Shown one piece after another: positions 1 to 11,640 of a stretch of 64,000 nt of DNA. Where the stretch lies: contig JBBBDQ010000398.1 of NCBI GenBank assembly GCA_037127315.1, positions 5,450,001-5,514,000 on the forward strand. Reading direction: 5' to 3'. Source of the stretch: Ascarosepion bandense (Eukaryota; Mollusca; Cephalopoda; Sepiida; Sepiidae). The position numbers and the translations under genes were made by a program. Position 1 is the first letter of the stretch. Each line of letters starts with the position of its first letter. The notes below the pieces were generated by a model. That model searched no databases. It was given only the letters and a program-made list of their open reading frames with translations, and had not been told where the DNA came from.

Positions 1-2
1 TA

Positions 3-593
3 AAGTACCTAGGAAGTGTTCTAACAGGAGATGGAAAGTGCGACACGGAGATCCGAAGGCGAATTGGCATGGCAAAGGACGCGTTCCAGAAGATGAGCAA
101 AATACTAACACACAGGAAGATCTCAATAGAAACGAAGAAAAGAGTGCTAGACTGCTACGTGATGTCAGTTCTTGACTACGGCTGTGAATGCAGGACAATA
201 TCATCGAAAATGAGGAAAAAACTGGAAGCGGCCGAAATGTGGTTCTGCAGAAGGATGCTACGGATATCGTGGACTGAGCATACAAGCAACGACGAAGTGT
301 TGGAAAGAATGGCAACAAAAAGGAAATTGATGCTGAGCATCAGGAAGAGACAACTGAGGTTCCTGGGACATGCAATGAAGAAGGAGAGCCTGGAGAACCT
401 GATACTGACTGGTCAGATAGAAGGAAGGAGAGACAGAGGAAGGCAGCGGATAACATATCTGCAGAGTCTGATCAGGTGGATGACGGAACGGGGGTTGCCA
501 GGAGAAACAGGAGCAAACATACTAAGAGCCACAAGGGATAGGGAGACGTGGAGATCCATGATCGCCTACGTCCTGAAGGGACAGGGCACATAA
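3..593 (+). CDS. RTE-like LINE polyprotein, C-terminal part (cut by window edge)
   Basis: The frame is open from the first bases to a TAA at 591-593, so this is the 3' end of a longer ORF, not a gene starting at the internal ATG (69). The start reads KYLGSVLTGDGKCDTEIRRR, the region after the RT palm in RTE-type LINEs. It continues through FRRMLRISW-like, RQLRFLGH and GRQRITYL motifs and ends GQGT, as RTE-like proteins do. It encodes the post-RT C-terminal region of an endonuclease/reverse-transcriptase polyprotein. A short GAA repeat follows directly (595-609), a typical RTE-type 3' tail. Four more degraded copies lie at 22.7, 44, 52-53.7 and 54.2 kb. This copy has no internal stop in the visible part and is the youngest-looking of the five. 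The clade name is from remembered family patterns, not a search. Confidence 0.8.
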   Translation, partial: KYLGSVLTGDGKCDTEIRRRIGMAKDAFQKMSKILTHRKISIETKKRVLDCYVMSVLDYGCECRTISSKMRKKLEAAEMWFCRRMLRISWTEHTSNDEVLERMATKRKLMLSIRKRQLRFLGHAMKKESLENLILTGQIEGRRDRGRQRITYLQSLIRWMTERGLPGETGANILRATRDRETWRSMIAYVLKGQGT

Positions 594-719
594 AAGAAGA
601 AGAAGAAGACTGAGTGTGTGGAATACAAATTTTTCTATCTTGAAGGCACTGTTGTCACAAAAGCATTTTTCTGTAACTTTCATCCGTATTTTATATATAA
701 AATTTTATGTCCATTCATT

Positions 720-1187
720 TCTCTATATTACGTCTATTGAACAGATGAAGAGGCTCATCCCTTGTTCACTGCTTAGGATGGGGTTTCAGGCTTTTTCTTT
801 TCCAATCTTTTCATTCTTTTCTTTTTTCTTTTTTTTTCAATTAGAGTAGATAGACTAAACTATCACCCGGTTCGCACTCCACCCACGTCTATTGAATAGG
901 TGAAGAGGCTCATCCCTTGTTCCCAGTTAAGGATGTGGTTTCCGGCTTTCTCATTTCCAATCTTTCTACTCTTTTCTTTTTTTTTTTCCAATTGGAGTAG
1001 ATAGACTAAACTATCGCCCGGTTCACACTCTACCCACGTCTTTTGAACAGGTGAAGAGGCTCATCCCTTGTTCCCTGTTTAGGATGTGGTTTCCGGTTTT
1101 CTCTTTTCAAATCTTTTTACTCTTACGTAGCCCCCTGCGCACCAGTGGCGTATCGCCTTGCTTGGGGTGATATGATTAAAAAAAAAA
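720..1187 (+). mobile_element. LINE family B 3' end with three tandem 3'-UTR units
   Basis: Three imperfect units of about 150 bp each contain GTCTATTGAA, GAGGCTCATCCCTTG, a T-rich run and GGAGTAGATAGAC. They are followed by the family's signature 3' end (CCCCCTGCGCACCAGTGGCG ... CTTGGGGTGATATGATT) and an A-run. The same end closes the RT-bearing copy at 37.3-39.6 kb, so this is a 5'-truncated LINE whose 3' UTR is a small tandem array. A longer array of the same unit lies at 61.2-62.3 kb. Confidence 0.75.
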
Positions 1188-1636
1188 GTTAAATCTCGTA
1201 GCTTACAGCAGTGTAAAATTTTAGATATCATAGATTTGATTGCACTTTATTGAAAACAGTATAAACTTGAAAATAATTCCCGAATTTAATTATTTTAGCA
1301 TTCAGAAATTAGTTTTATAACTGCTCATGTTTTTTTTTCTTTCGTTGCATCTTTAATTCCATTCGATTTCTGCGCTGTTTTTAATGTGCAAGGATGTGAA
1401 TATTTACAATCCGAATCTCATATTACAATTCTTTTTAACTCTGTCACAATCGGTGTTAAATAATTTTTTAAACTTGTAACATCAAAATGTTTAAACCGGT
1501 TCCATTAGGAGATAATTATACAATTCGCTTGAAGGACGCAATGACGCCACCAACACCAATACCAAAAACTTTGAAAATAAAACATTTTGACCGTATTTTT
1601 TCGCGATAATCTGAAAGCTTAACGCTCAATTGATAT
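1188..1636. other. anonymous AT-rich interval
   Basis: No ORF, recognised repeat or RNA gene seen; AT-rich with short T-runs. Confidence 0.5.
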
Positions 1637-1905
1637 CAGTTTTTTTTTTTTTTTTAATCATTTCACCCCGAGCAAGGCGGAAACGCCACTGATGTGCAGG
1701 GGGTTACATAAATGTAAAAAGATTAATTAGAAAAGAGGGAGGAGTACAAACTAGTTAGAAAGGAACAACAGAAAGCTAAGAAACCAGGTGCGATGACAGA
1801 TACATAGGTGGAGAGAAAGGGAAGGTTATACAGGGGAGGGCAGAGAGCTAGAGTCCAGTGGTTAGTAGATGAGTATTGACTTTGCATTTAAATTTCTGGA
1901 GGTAA
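1637..1905 (-). mobile_element. LINE family B, 5'-truncated 3' end
   Basis: Starts with a T-run (the A-tail on the minus strand) and the complement of the family B 3' signature (AATCATTTCACCCCGAGCAA), and continues through the 3' UTR to the end of the coding part (TTTGCATTTAAATTTCTGGA). It is nearly identical to 15436-15675 and to the complement of 39350-39595. Confidence 0.8.
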
Positions 1906-2308
1906 AAAAAGAAGAAAATTGAAAAAGAAAAAATCAGTTAGCGGGTGCACTACTCTAATCGGCCAAAAAAAAAAAAAAACGGTAACAAACCGGTTTTGAG
2001 AATTACTAATATTTCAACTTGGTTTTGGCTTTTTGCGAGCCCGAGTTAACGCATTATATATCAAATTAAAAACGATACTATAAAAAATAATTGTAGCTTT
2101 GTGGCTATTTTATAGTGCAGTTTCTTAAATGTATTACTTAACTTTGTTATTTTTTGTTAATTGTTATTATTAGGGTTACTTTTGCTTATTTGTGCATAGA
2201 TTGCTAGTTTGTCCGTTATGGATTTGATTTGCTGATATTATTTATTGATAAATCCCCCGCACAATAACCGTAAGAATGATACAATAGAGCTGACTCCACC
2301 ACTGACCA

Positions 2309-2348
<40 letters not shown>

Positions 2349-2516
2349 GAGCAAAAGCACAAAGCATCTGACCTAAAGATTTCATTTAAGCCTGAAATAG
2401 ACGGTCGCTGCTCAGTGTGGACCTCAGTGCCAACTTTAATTTTACATACGCTCCATACCTGATATTGAGTACTTTAACTCATAAGTATAGCATACCTTAA
2501 AACATTATATATATAT
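1906..2516. other. anonymous interval with short (TA)n tracts
   Basis: AT-rich, with (TA)n at 2311-2344 and 2507-2517. The stretch around 2385-2415 (AAGCCTGAAATAGACGGTCG) resembles 12848-12880 beside another (TA)n tract, so it may be a repeat remnant. No gene seen. Confidence 0.4.
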
Positions 2517-2952
<436 letters not shown>

Positions 2953-3179
2953 CTTATTAAGTCACAAAACATTGTAACTGAGTGTATGAGCGTCCTGGCG
3001 TTCTTCAGGCTGTTGATCATGCTAGTTAATGCGATCTCTCCCAGAAACTGTAACTAATGTTTACTCAGAGTATAAAGAACTAGTGGACTATTTGGGTGTT
3101 GAAGAAACAGAAATGAGCCCAAGCAATATATGTATGCATATATTAAATATTCTAAACATAATATTGTTAAACATAACTT

Positions 3180-3500
3180 TACAATGAATGTATATTATAT
3201 TTAGTCATGGGCCGTTCTAAACATCGTCTTTTGGCTTTAATTTTAGGTGAAAATAAAGACAAAAATTGTCCAACATATGGATATTAATTATTAGGCTGGT
3301 TCTAAACATTCGGCTCACATGAGCCATCTTCCGAGAGGTTGCAGGGACGTTAACATAAAGACATTCACCATCAAATATGATTTTATCTTGTGTTGACAGA
3401 AAACATTGCTAAGCAACGATAACAGTCACTGAAAAGCAGACGCAGTTCGTAAATTTGTAATGCGATTCTATGACGTCACACCGCGTGAGAGACCGAAATG
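3180..3500 (-). mobile_element. repeat with hammerhead-like core (same family as 25.9-26.3 kb)
   Basis: The complement matches 25915-26310 in several blocks: a TGACGTCACACCGCG-like segment, TTTTATCTTGTGTTGACA, the CTGAAGATGGCTCA motif region and GGGCCGTTCTAAACATCGTC. On the minus strand the motif around 3305-3335 reads CGGAAGA, a GGCTC/GAGCC stem, then GAAT. The core is degraded relative to the 26-kb copy. Probably non-autonomous; the mobilising system is unknown. Confidence 0.55.
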
Positions 3501-3682
3501 TTAATAGAAACATATGTCTGAATGCATTGTAATGTGTGGCGAATAGATTGAAATGTGATTTTTTGATTGAGGTTTGCTTTGATTTAATGGCCTCCAATAA
3601 CTGAAGGATTTTTTTTACTGTGTGTATTTGTGAGTATTGTTGTGTTATCAATTAATTTTTATCATGTTTGTAATTATTATTG

Positions 3683-3686
<4 letters not shown>

Positions 3687-3732
<46 letters not shown>

Positions 3733-3747
3733 CAATAATATATTGTA

Positions 3748-3794
<47 letters not shown>
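3687..3794. repeat. two (TA)n tracts around a short palindromic centre
   Basis: (TA)n at 3687-3729 and 3750-3794 flank AATACAATAATATATTGTAT, which is itself partly inverted, giving an overall cruciform-prone segment. Confidence 0.85.
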
Positions 3795-3796
<2 letters not shown>

Positions 3797-3881
3797 AAAG
3801 AATATTAATAAAAAGTTTTGAATTTAAAAATTTACTTTTTTTGGGGACAGTATTTGTTTATTTTTATTATTGTATTTTATA

Positions 3882-3909
3882 TTTCAGACCACCCTCGGTC
3901 CTTCATCAG
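3882..3909 (-). other. hammerhead-like core motif
   Basis: On the minus strand: CTGATGA (3909-3903), then AGGACC...GGTCT as a plausible five-pair stem II, then GAAA (3885-3882). No clear stem III or UH can be drawn after GAAA, so this is a core match only, possibly the decayed end of a Penelope-like or retrozyme-like repeat. Confidence 0.4.
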
Positions 3910-4134
3910 AAACGAGTGATTTTAAAATTTGAATTAGAAACGTATATCACGATAGCGTTCCGAATATTTCTTTTTTGTGTTTACATCACGTGGTTTGTTT
4001 GTTCACAACATGCGGCCCGTCCGTAGAGAAAGTCTGTTTGTTTTAGATAAAAATTTCTTTGAATATCTGAAAAAAAAATTTAAGCTATTGAAATATTTGT
4101 AAAGATTCAACACACCTAAGTCCCTATTTAGCCC

Positions 4135-4193
4135 TAGCTTGTGTGTATTTAATTTGAAAATACTGGATTTTAAAATTAAATACACACAAGCTA
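4135..4193. repeat. perfect 21-bp inverted repeat (hairpin)
   Basis: Arms 4135-4155 and 4173-4193 are perfect complements (first arm starts TAGCTTGTGTG) with a 17-nt loop. A (TA)n tract follows immediately. Confidence 0.85.
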
Positions 4194-4194
4194 C

Positions 4195-4231
<37 letters not shown>

Positions 4232-4233
<2 letters not shown>

Positions 4234-4625
4234 GATGTTCCAAAAATAGTGGGGGTGTAGGTGGAATACGTTTGTGTATCGGTTATATTATTACAAAAGG
4301 GTCAATCTATATTACTTAAGTGCAGTCCGTGAATAATTTGATGAAACATTTTCTGACAAATGCATAGGCCGAAGAGTTTTACTTAATTGGCCAGCTCGTC
4401 CTCCTGAGTTGATGCCATTGGATTTCTCCTTTTTAAGTTTACTCAACGACAAAATTTATAGTCATAAAACAAGAAGCGTTACTCAATTGAAATTTATAAA
4501 CGAGACGAATTTATAAAAATGAATACACAAAGAGATTTGTGCAAAAATGTTGGTGGAATCCTGAGGGGTAAACTGTGTAAATCGTGATTAGACAACACTT
4601 TGAGCACATATTGTCCACAACAAAA
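4232..4625 (+). pseudogene. mariner-like (DDE) transposase remnant, C-terminal part
   Basis: The frame at about 4356-4515 reads LLNWPARPPELMPLDFSFL followed by KIYSHKTRSVTQLK. That is the region around the third catalytic acidic residue in mariner-superfamily transposases (family pattern WP.RSPDL.PLDFFLWG). Stops follow at 4514 and beyond. The left end CAGGATGTTCCAAAAA (4231-4246) resembles a terminal inverted repeat, but I found no right partner. The N-terminal half and the first two catalytic residues are missing, so it cannot be functional. Confidence 0.6.
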
Positions 4626-5560
4626 ATGTAATTTTTAAAGTATTAATTTTCTTTAGATACCTACATTAATTTTCGATATCAAAATTTTAAATGAATTTTT
4701 AAAAATAAAACATTTTCTTGAAACTTATATTTTAGTTTTCATTGAAAAGTAAATGATTAAATTTAATATTTCCAGTTAGCAAAATACACTGATGTCTTTC
4801 AAACAGAAATTATTTTGATTGGAATTTACACTTTTTCGATTTATTTTCTTTTAATGCTTCGGCCATTTTTAATCGATCGACACATTTGTAAACAAATGTT
4901 AATTCTCCGTTTTAAAAATGTTGCAAAATAGAATATCCATCTGGGACACATTATTTTTGGAAAATTATCAAATTTTATGTTAAATTAATCTGATTTGCAC
5001 AAGTTATCTAATTTATAGCGTGAAATTTAGAATACAGTTATTTTTTAATCACAGTGTTGAACATTTTGACCTGTCCGCCGTATATCAAACGTGTTGACAG
5101 GTTGTTGATTAGAGATTAGATAAAAGTGTATGGCGTTCATAAGTGACAAAATTTTATAATTTTTTTCAGAGGCGGGAAGGAAACTCTCACTTTTTAATTT
5201 GCACAGAGAAATTACAATACAAAAAACTTCAAATACACAAAAAATATTAATTATTTAAAAAAATGATAGCCAAAAATTTGTATTAAACTTTTCATTTTTC
5301 GATATGCAATATAATTTTCAATTACACCGGGGAACACTCATTTTGTTGCATATAAAATATTTATTTTTCTATAGTCAATTTGAGTGTGTTGATTTCAAAT
5401 CTGAAGTCGGTTTTTGTCTGCAAGCTACAGATCTTATGCAATTTGACATTTTTATTTATTTTTTAAATTTTCGTTATTATAGGAAATTATAGGAATAGCT
5501 TATCAATTTGTTTGCGTATTTTTTCAGATAGGAATTTTCGTTTGTAACGTTTGCGTTTCT
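4626..5560. other. anonymous AT-rich interval
   Basis: No recognisable coding or repeat signal beyond low-complexity A/T. A short segment near 5380-5420 (GTGTGTTGATTTCAAA) recurs near 7952-7970, on the other side of the broken gene between them, and may be its duplicated flank. Confidence 0.4.
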
Positions 5561-5565
5561 ACACT

Positions 5566-7168
5566 TCATCTGGGCAATCTCGTTTCATGTACCAGCAGTA
5601 GACAGCCATCAAACTTTTTGTCCCAGCGCCCTTGGTAGCGTTCTTCCATGAACTTTAGGTCTTGGTGGAATCGTTCTCCTTGTTCGTCACTCACATCCCC
5701 CAGGTTGTCAGGGAACTTATCAAAGTGGCTTTCAAAAAATGAAGCTTGATGCTCGTGTTGCACCCGAGATCACGAAAAGTGAGAAACATTCTGTTCACAA
5801 GTTCACTGTATTTCTCTGCCTTATTGTTTCCAATGAATTTCTGTGCGACTGCCACAAAGATAACCATGCTGCCTTTTGTAAAGTGTTCCTCTTAGCAACA
5901 AACTGATCATCACGAAGTAGGGTTCGAATCTGTGGGCCATCAAACACGTCTGCTTTGATCTTCTCAAATGATAACCCTGGTAAAGCTAGGACGATGTGTT
6001 GGAAACATTCGGTTTCCAGTGCCTTGAAAAATTGCTTCATCAAACCTAATTTGATATAAAAGGGAGGAAAGGTTATCTTATCTCTGCTTACAATTGTGTC
6101 ATGTATGCTATTTGGCATGCCTACTTCAAGGGTGTCAGGAATAGGCCAGTATTTTTGGACCCAATGTCTGACTCGTGGTCGGCTGTCCCACATTCAGAGG
6201 AATCATGGAAACTTGGTGAAACCTTTCTGTTGTCCAAGAAGAAAGTTGACTATTTTTCAGTCTAAAACAATGATCGAATTGTGATCATGAAACTTTAATA
6301 AGTTCATGACCATACTCATATCATCATAGTCTTCCTGCAAATGCACTGACAGGTACTGCTCCATAAACATTGCCATTATGTAGAAGAACACACTTTAGAC
6401 TGCTTTTTGAACTGTCTAAAAAGAGTCTCCATTCAGCAGGACTACAGTAAGGTACACCCAATTTTTTTAGAAGGCCTAATATCATGGCAGTAAACAAAAT
6501 TTCTGTCTACTGAAAAGAAGGTCACAAAAAGCTGGTCACGCTTTCTGAAATATAATATTTAACGGAGTGATCAACAAGATTATTGGCTTGTATTCTTGAT
6601 GCCAAAAGTTCTACTGCTTTCTTTGAAAGTCCCAAATCCCGCACTAAATCATTCAGTGTAGCCTGTTGAAGAGGCTTCGGGACGGTGTAAGGTTCAGTGT
6701 CTGACGAACAGTTCTCCGATTTTGAACACTTTTCTGACAATTCACTGTCACAACTGTCTCGTTCGCTCGTATCATGTCCAATGTCTTTATCGTCCAATGA
6801 AGACAAACCTTTGAAAACTGGAACAGTAATTTCTTCGGAGTGCGGAGCAGGCTGAATGGCTGAGGGAATGTTCGGATACGTAATCTTATGTCGGTTTTTC
6901 CTCCCAACACCCTTTTTGTTCACCATGCAGAAATAACAGTCAGTTACATGGTGGGTGGGTTCGCGCCAAATCATTGGAACTTCAAAAGGTAGACTTCTGC
7001 GTTTTCCTTTGGTTCAGTCTCGAAGCATTTCCTTGCAAGTGTGGCACACAGACTGAGGAGCCAATTGTTTGTCTTGATCACCAAGATGAACTTCAAAATA
7101 TGCCTCGTGGGCACACTTGACGAACGAGGATATATTACGTCCCTAACGATTGAGAGTGTAGCATCCAC
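5566..7168 (-). pseudogene. broken copy of a conserved intronless protein family of unknown function
   Basis: Three minus-strand pieces fit one protein. N-terminal (about 7168-6522): CFETEPKENAEVYLL, then IWREPTHHVTDCYFC and YPNIPSAIQPAPHS. Middle (about 6300-5795): PRVRHWVQKYWP, then FPPFYIKLGLMKQF, LPGLSFEKIKADVFDGPQIR. C-terminal (5763-5566): FPDNLGDVSDEQGERFHQDL, MEERYQGRW. I recognise these as signatures of an uncharacterised protein family that is multicopy in many invertebrate genomes (remembered, not searched). Frameshifts and stops separate the pieces (between 6974 and 7000, across 6522-6200, and around 5790), and the SDEQGERFHQD block is intact. The CYFC and C.C residues near the N-terminus could be a zinc-binding motif. 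Lack of introns and high copy number elsewhere suggest mobile or retro-copied origin; function unknown. Confidence 0.6.
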
Positions 7169-7169
7169 A

Positions 7170-8336
7170 TATATAGCAGGAGGAATCAGGCTTGTTTCTG
7201 CAATGATATCTATTTTTGGAAGCCATGTTTGATCTGAAGCAAAATACGAATGCTATCTATATATATGAACGTGAAAATGCTTATACATGGTTTACGCAAG
7301 TATTCATTTGTACAAGTTCATTAGCCTCAAATTGCATACAAACTAGAACTTGTAGAGAAAAACTAATTTCAGATTTGATTTCAGCGCTTGAAACTCCTTG
7401 AGAAGCAGTTAAAATATCCAATGCAACTAAAAGTTACTGAAAAAGTGTTCCCCAGTGATTAACTTAAAAATCCAGCCGCAACAAATCTTTGTAGTATTGT
7501 AAAAATATTTCGAAACTTTATAAATAATTGTAATTAAAAAAAATGAAAACAATTATTTTAAAATATTACTAGTTATAATTTTTTTTTCTTCAGACTATAA
7601 GGTCATTAATTTTTATTATTTATTCAAACAATTAAAAGCTTATCAAATTAAATAATATCAGCGTTTTATTTTTCTCTTTTTATTTATTTTTTTATTCATT
7701 TTTTATTCGGACCAGATTTTCGAAAACAGAGGTCAAATTTTAGAAAATAGATGATTTACATTCCCAAATGCGTCCAGCGTTTAACTAATAGAACTATTTA
7801 CCGCAACAAAGTTTAATTTATTAGAATTTCATGAATTTACGTGGAGGGGGTTAACAGGTATTAAAATAATAATTTATCAAGAAATAAATAAAACATATTA
7901 ATTTCAAAATTAGTTTAAATCATTTGGATTGAGTACTGAAAGTTGAGTATTGAGTGTGTTGATTTCAAAGTTTATTTTTGCAAGAATTTTCAAATTAATG
8001 TGTTTGTCACCGGAAAAAAGCGAGTTATGTAATATTATGTTTTCCATTGTAAACTCTCGTAAAGTTATCATTACACGCTAATTCAAATCAAAACAAGATT
8101 TTCTGCCAAAATTTTGAACGTGTTAGAAGGGATTAAAAAAGTTTTTTAATTAATTAAAAATTACCCTGATCTCTCCTCCTAATACTTTACTGGAAAAGTT
8201 CGTTTTTCTTAAATTTGGGGGCTTTTTTATTCATACTATGCTGTTTTTAGCGATTTAGTGGAGGTACCTAATTTTATTAGTAAATATATTTGTATATGTT
8301 ATGGAAAATCCCGAAGATTAACGAAATGGTTAATAC
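7170..8336. other. anonymous AT-rich interval
   Basis: AT-rich throughout with many short A and T runs; no gene, RNA or known repeat seen. Confidence 0.45.
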
Positions 8337-8338
8337 TG

Positions 8339-8578
8339 AAATTATTTGTTTGCACATTATTTTCAGCCGAAACTCGTATTTGAGTAGATATTCTGTTTTT
8401 TAATCAAACGGTATATGTATTTCTGCCGGCCTGATTATTTATAATAAATTTTGTACGAAAATGTATCGTAAATAATCAGGGAGGAAGAAATAAATATACC
8501 GTTTGATTAAAAAAAAAAAAGAGAATATTTATTCAAATACGAATATCGGTTGAAAATAATGTGCAAACAAATAATTTT
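8339..8578. repeat. foldback (inverted-repeat) element, about 105-bp arms
   Basis: Arm 8339-8443 (AAATTATTTGTTTGCACATT ... CTGATTATTTATAA) is inverted at 8469-8578 (TAAATAATCAGG ... GCAAACAAATAATTTTG) with few mismatches and a 25-nt spacer. The outer ~55 bp of one arm recurs at 26870-26925. No coding sequence; a non-autonomous foldback/MITE-like element. Confidence 0.8.
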
Positions 8579-8634
8579 GTATATACTCTCAAAATAATTA
8601 TTATCATTTCCTGCCCACCTACTTTTAGACCAGC

Positions 8635-8637
<3 letters not shown>

Positions 8638-8706
<69 letters not shown>

Positions 8707-8709
8707 CTT

Positions 8710-8745
<36 letters not shown>

Positions 8746-8812
8746 AACTATTAATTATTGGTTTATCTACAGTTTTAAACTTTATATTTATATATATATA
8801 TATATATAATTT

Positions 8813-8860
<48 letters not shown>
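8638..8860. repeat. (CA)n-(TA)n microsatellites with inverted AT blocks
   Basis: (CA)n at 8638-8670, then (TA)n blocks separated by two related spacers (AAACTATTAATTATTGGTTT and a near-copy at 8863-8882), suggesting local duplication of the microsatellite plus flank. Confidence 0.85.
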
Positions 8861-8862
<2 letters not shown>

Positions 8863-8882
8863 AAACTATTAATTATAGGTTT

Positions 8883-9350
8883 GCTATCTACAGTTTTAAA
8901 CATTTTTCTGTTTCGTCCATTTTTATTTTGTAATTTTTTCTTTTTTTTTCTTTTGTCAATTGCTATTTTTTTTCTTATATTTTTTCATGGTTTTGTTCTT
9001 TCCTCTCTTTGAATAGCATTTTTCGATATTCCTTTGGAAGTTCTCTATTGAAGTCAATAAGACTCTGGGCCTCTTCATTCTAGTTTCTGCAAAAAGCATG
9101 GGAAATCAATGGTGAAATTCTGAAGATATGTGTGTGAATAATTCATGGAATAAAGATATCATTTCTGAACAGGCTTGAAAGAAGTCACCAAACGAAATAT
9201 TTTAGTGGCAACACAAGGATATTAGTCTGAATAATCCATTGGTACTTTTCGGCCCATAACCATAACAAATACTCTAATATACCATACTCAAAATAACAAT
9301 GATGAGGGAACTAGTCGATTTAGATTTGTCTATATGTTTGAGATGATGTA
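8883..9350. other. anonymous interval
   Basis: No gene. Segments around 9110-9240 (GATATTAGTCTGAATAAT, ATTCATGGAATAAAGATA) weakly resemble parts of 14120-14500 and may be an old dispersed repeat. Confidence 0.35.
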
Positions 9351-9612
9351 TTGTAATGATTTACATTATTTACACTGTTGCCATATTTACGACGTTTTAG
9401 CCGTTGTAAGCTTCGACCTATGATATATTGTTCTCGGTCCGTGAGTAATGTTACTTCCGGATGTCTTTGTTATCTCCCTTTTATCTCCAATCTACATGGT
9501 CCAGTGGATAAAAGCGTTGGTTAAATCCATTGACTTGAACCAAAGTGTTGTGAGTTCAATACCTGCCTACAGCCGTGGTGAACAAAAACTTAGAGAGTTG
9601 CGTTAAAGCAAC
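9351..9612. mobile_element. S2 SINE composite: inverted tail then plus-strand head
   Basis: 9351-9493 is the complement of the S2 3' part (TTTACATTATTTACACTG ... ACGACGTTTTAGCCGTTGTA ... GTTATCTCCC). It is followed by the plus-strand S2 head CATGGTCCAGTGGAT (9495-9509) with box B-like GTGAGTTCAATACC (9551-9564). The arrangement matches 30709-31131, but the plus-strand tail is missing here. Confidence 0.6.
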
Positions 9613-9734
9613 TATTAGATTTTTTTCTATTCTGTTATGATTTAAACTTACGGTTACCTCAAGCAAATTATTTTTTCATTTATTTTTTTTTAAACGATGC
9701 TGCATCTGTCAACAAACACAGGTAGTCTTTCCTA

Positions 9735-10606
9735 CCCCACATCAGTATGAACCAAGTGAGTCTCCGTGAAAGCCATACAGTGCACATCCTCGGTTTCACC
9801 CTCTCTTCCGACCGCAAAGAAACCATTACATTGAATCAATAACGAAATCGACTGTTAGGATGCTTTTGTGACTGTGTCAGGCTAAGAAGCTTCTTCTTCC
9901 CCCTGAGTCCATCTGTCACATACACGAATCAACCATCCGACCGTGCATTGAATACTGTTGTCATTGAATACAGGTGCCTCTGCCATTCATCTCAGAGTTC
10001 TCGACAGGTTCCAGAAGAGAATCTGAAACGTGATCAGTCCCGATCTGGCAGCTCGACTCCAGCCACTTTCTCATCGGCGAGACGTGGCTTCCCTCTGTCT
10101 ATTCTACAAATATTTTCATGGCTCCGATGAGCTTAGCTTACTGTTGACCCCTCCACAAGAATATACTTGAGCAACCAGACTGGCAACAAGGTTCCACCCT
10201 TTTACAGTTAAATCAACTAAATTCAGTCGCCTCTTCTTCTTCTTCAGCAACTTCCTTTCTCGCACTTTCTGCCTGTGGAACTTCTTTCAGTTTACTTGCT
10301 TGCTAGACGGCTGCAATCTCCAAGAATTTAAATGCAATGTCAATTCCCATCTCTTGTCCACATTACTCCAGTCCTTTCCTCGTCTTTTCCTCATCACCTA
10401 GTGTGTCTTGTTCTTTTTCTTTCTCAATCTACTTTCGCAACTGTCTTCACACATTCATTTCCATCTTTCTCTTGCCCAGTAACTGGTCTATGTCTCCATT
10501 CACTTTTCCCCTGCTTAAATTTTCACTTTTCTCTTATGTACCCCTCTGCGCGCCAATGGCAGTACCGCCTTGCTTGGGTTATAACCATTAAAAATAAAAA
10601 AATAAA
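9735..10606 (+). pseudogene. LINE family B fragment: RT C-terminus and 3' UTR
   Basis: Aligns to 38805-39595 of the RT-bearing copy: a TCGGTTTCACCCTCTCTTCC block (LGLTLSS region), SICHIHESTIRPCIEYCCH-like, the CLFYKYFHG block near 10095-10125, then the HPFTVK and FSRTFCLWNF-like blocks and the 3' end (CCTCTGCGCGCCAATGGCAG, 10542-10561). Frames shift repeatedly and stops occur throughout, so only short ORFs remain. 5'-truncated and clearly older than the copies at 15.4 and 41.7 kb. Confidence 0.75.
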
Positions 10607-11499
10607 AGAAAAATATGCATATTTACCTTTATATTTCCTACGGAAATTTTTGCATGTCAAGGAACTTCTTATTAAAACATTTTGGTTAAAATAATAGGAT
10701 ATATTTTTAATTGTTTTTCCGAAGCTCCCTTTTTATTGGATGGGTATTGTCTTTTAGCAACTGATAACAATGACCCCTGTTCGAAATTCATTATAAAACA
10801 AGCTCATTGGTTTTAACATTTTTCTGTAATACGTGTTGGCTCTTTTGGAGACGGAAATGCTTTCAACCCTTAAGTGAAACAACTGACCTTAAGGAAGAAT
10901 AAATATAATCCAATCCATGTCAATTTTAAGAACATTTTCGAGAAGACCAATTTAATATTAACAGAATAATGATAAGTACCCACGTGAGCCAGTCGTAGCG
11001 GTTAGATTGATGCCAATTTTCGAACTGAAATAAAATGGCGGACACATCAATTTTTCGTATAAGAACGTCTTAAACTATATTTCACCCTGAACCTTAACAA
11101 GAACTCTTCAACAAAGGTCACAGTATAAAATCAGATAATCCAAATAAACGGAAGGAAAAATTGGGAAAAAAATGAGCAAAATATAAAAGAAGACCCTTTG
11201 ATGATATATAAAAGACTGACAGATTGGCCAGTAGAATGGTTGGGTAAGTTACGTCTTGGATTCTGGCGCCAGTGATTGAGTTAGAAAACTGATGGGCAGT
11301 ATGAATGGTAATTTTAAAAATTAGCAATACATTACGACCCTTGTCGATTGCTTTCCAAACTCTCCCCTTAATCCGGCTTTTTCTTCGAGATCATGGAGCA
11401 TTAATAGATATTGAGTGTGTTCCGTTGATTTTCTCACACTCAGTTTATTTTTCTTTAGTTCTTTTTATCTCATTCTTGACCAATCAATATCTGTTATGT

Positions 11500-11500
<1 letters not shown>
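10607..11500. other. anonymous interval
   Basis: No gene or repeat recognised. 11118-11330 has an open minus-strand frame with no family resemblance, which I do not call. Confidence 0.4.
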
Positions 11501-11502
<2 letters not shown>

Positions 11503-11551
<49 letters not shown>

Positions 11552-11640
11552 GTATATGTATGTATAACAACCTATTCGTAATTATTTATCTGATTCTCAC
11601 TCTCTCTCTCTCTCTCTATCTATCTATATATATATATTTA
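11503..11640. repeat. (CA)n, (TC)n and (TA)n microsatellites
   Basis: (CA)n 11503-11544, (TC)n 11598-11618 and (TA)n 11625-11640, the last running directly into the 3' end of the minus-strand S3 repeat. Confidence 0.9.
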
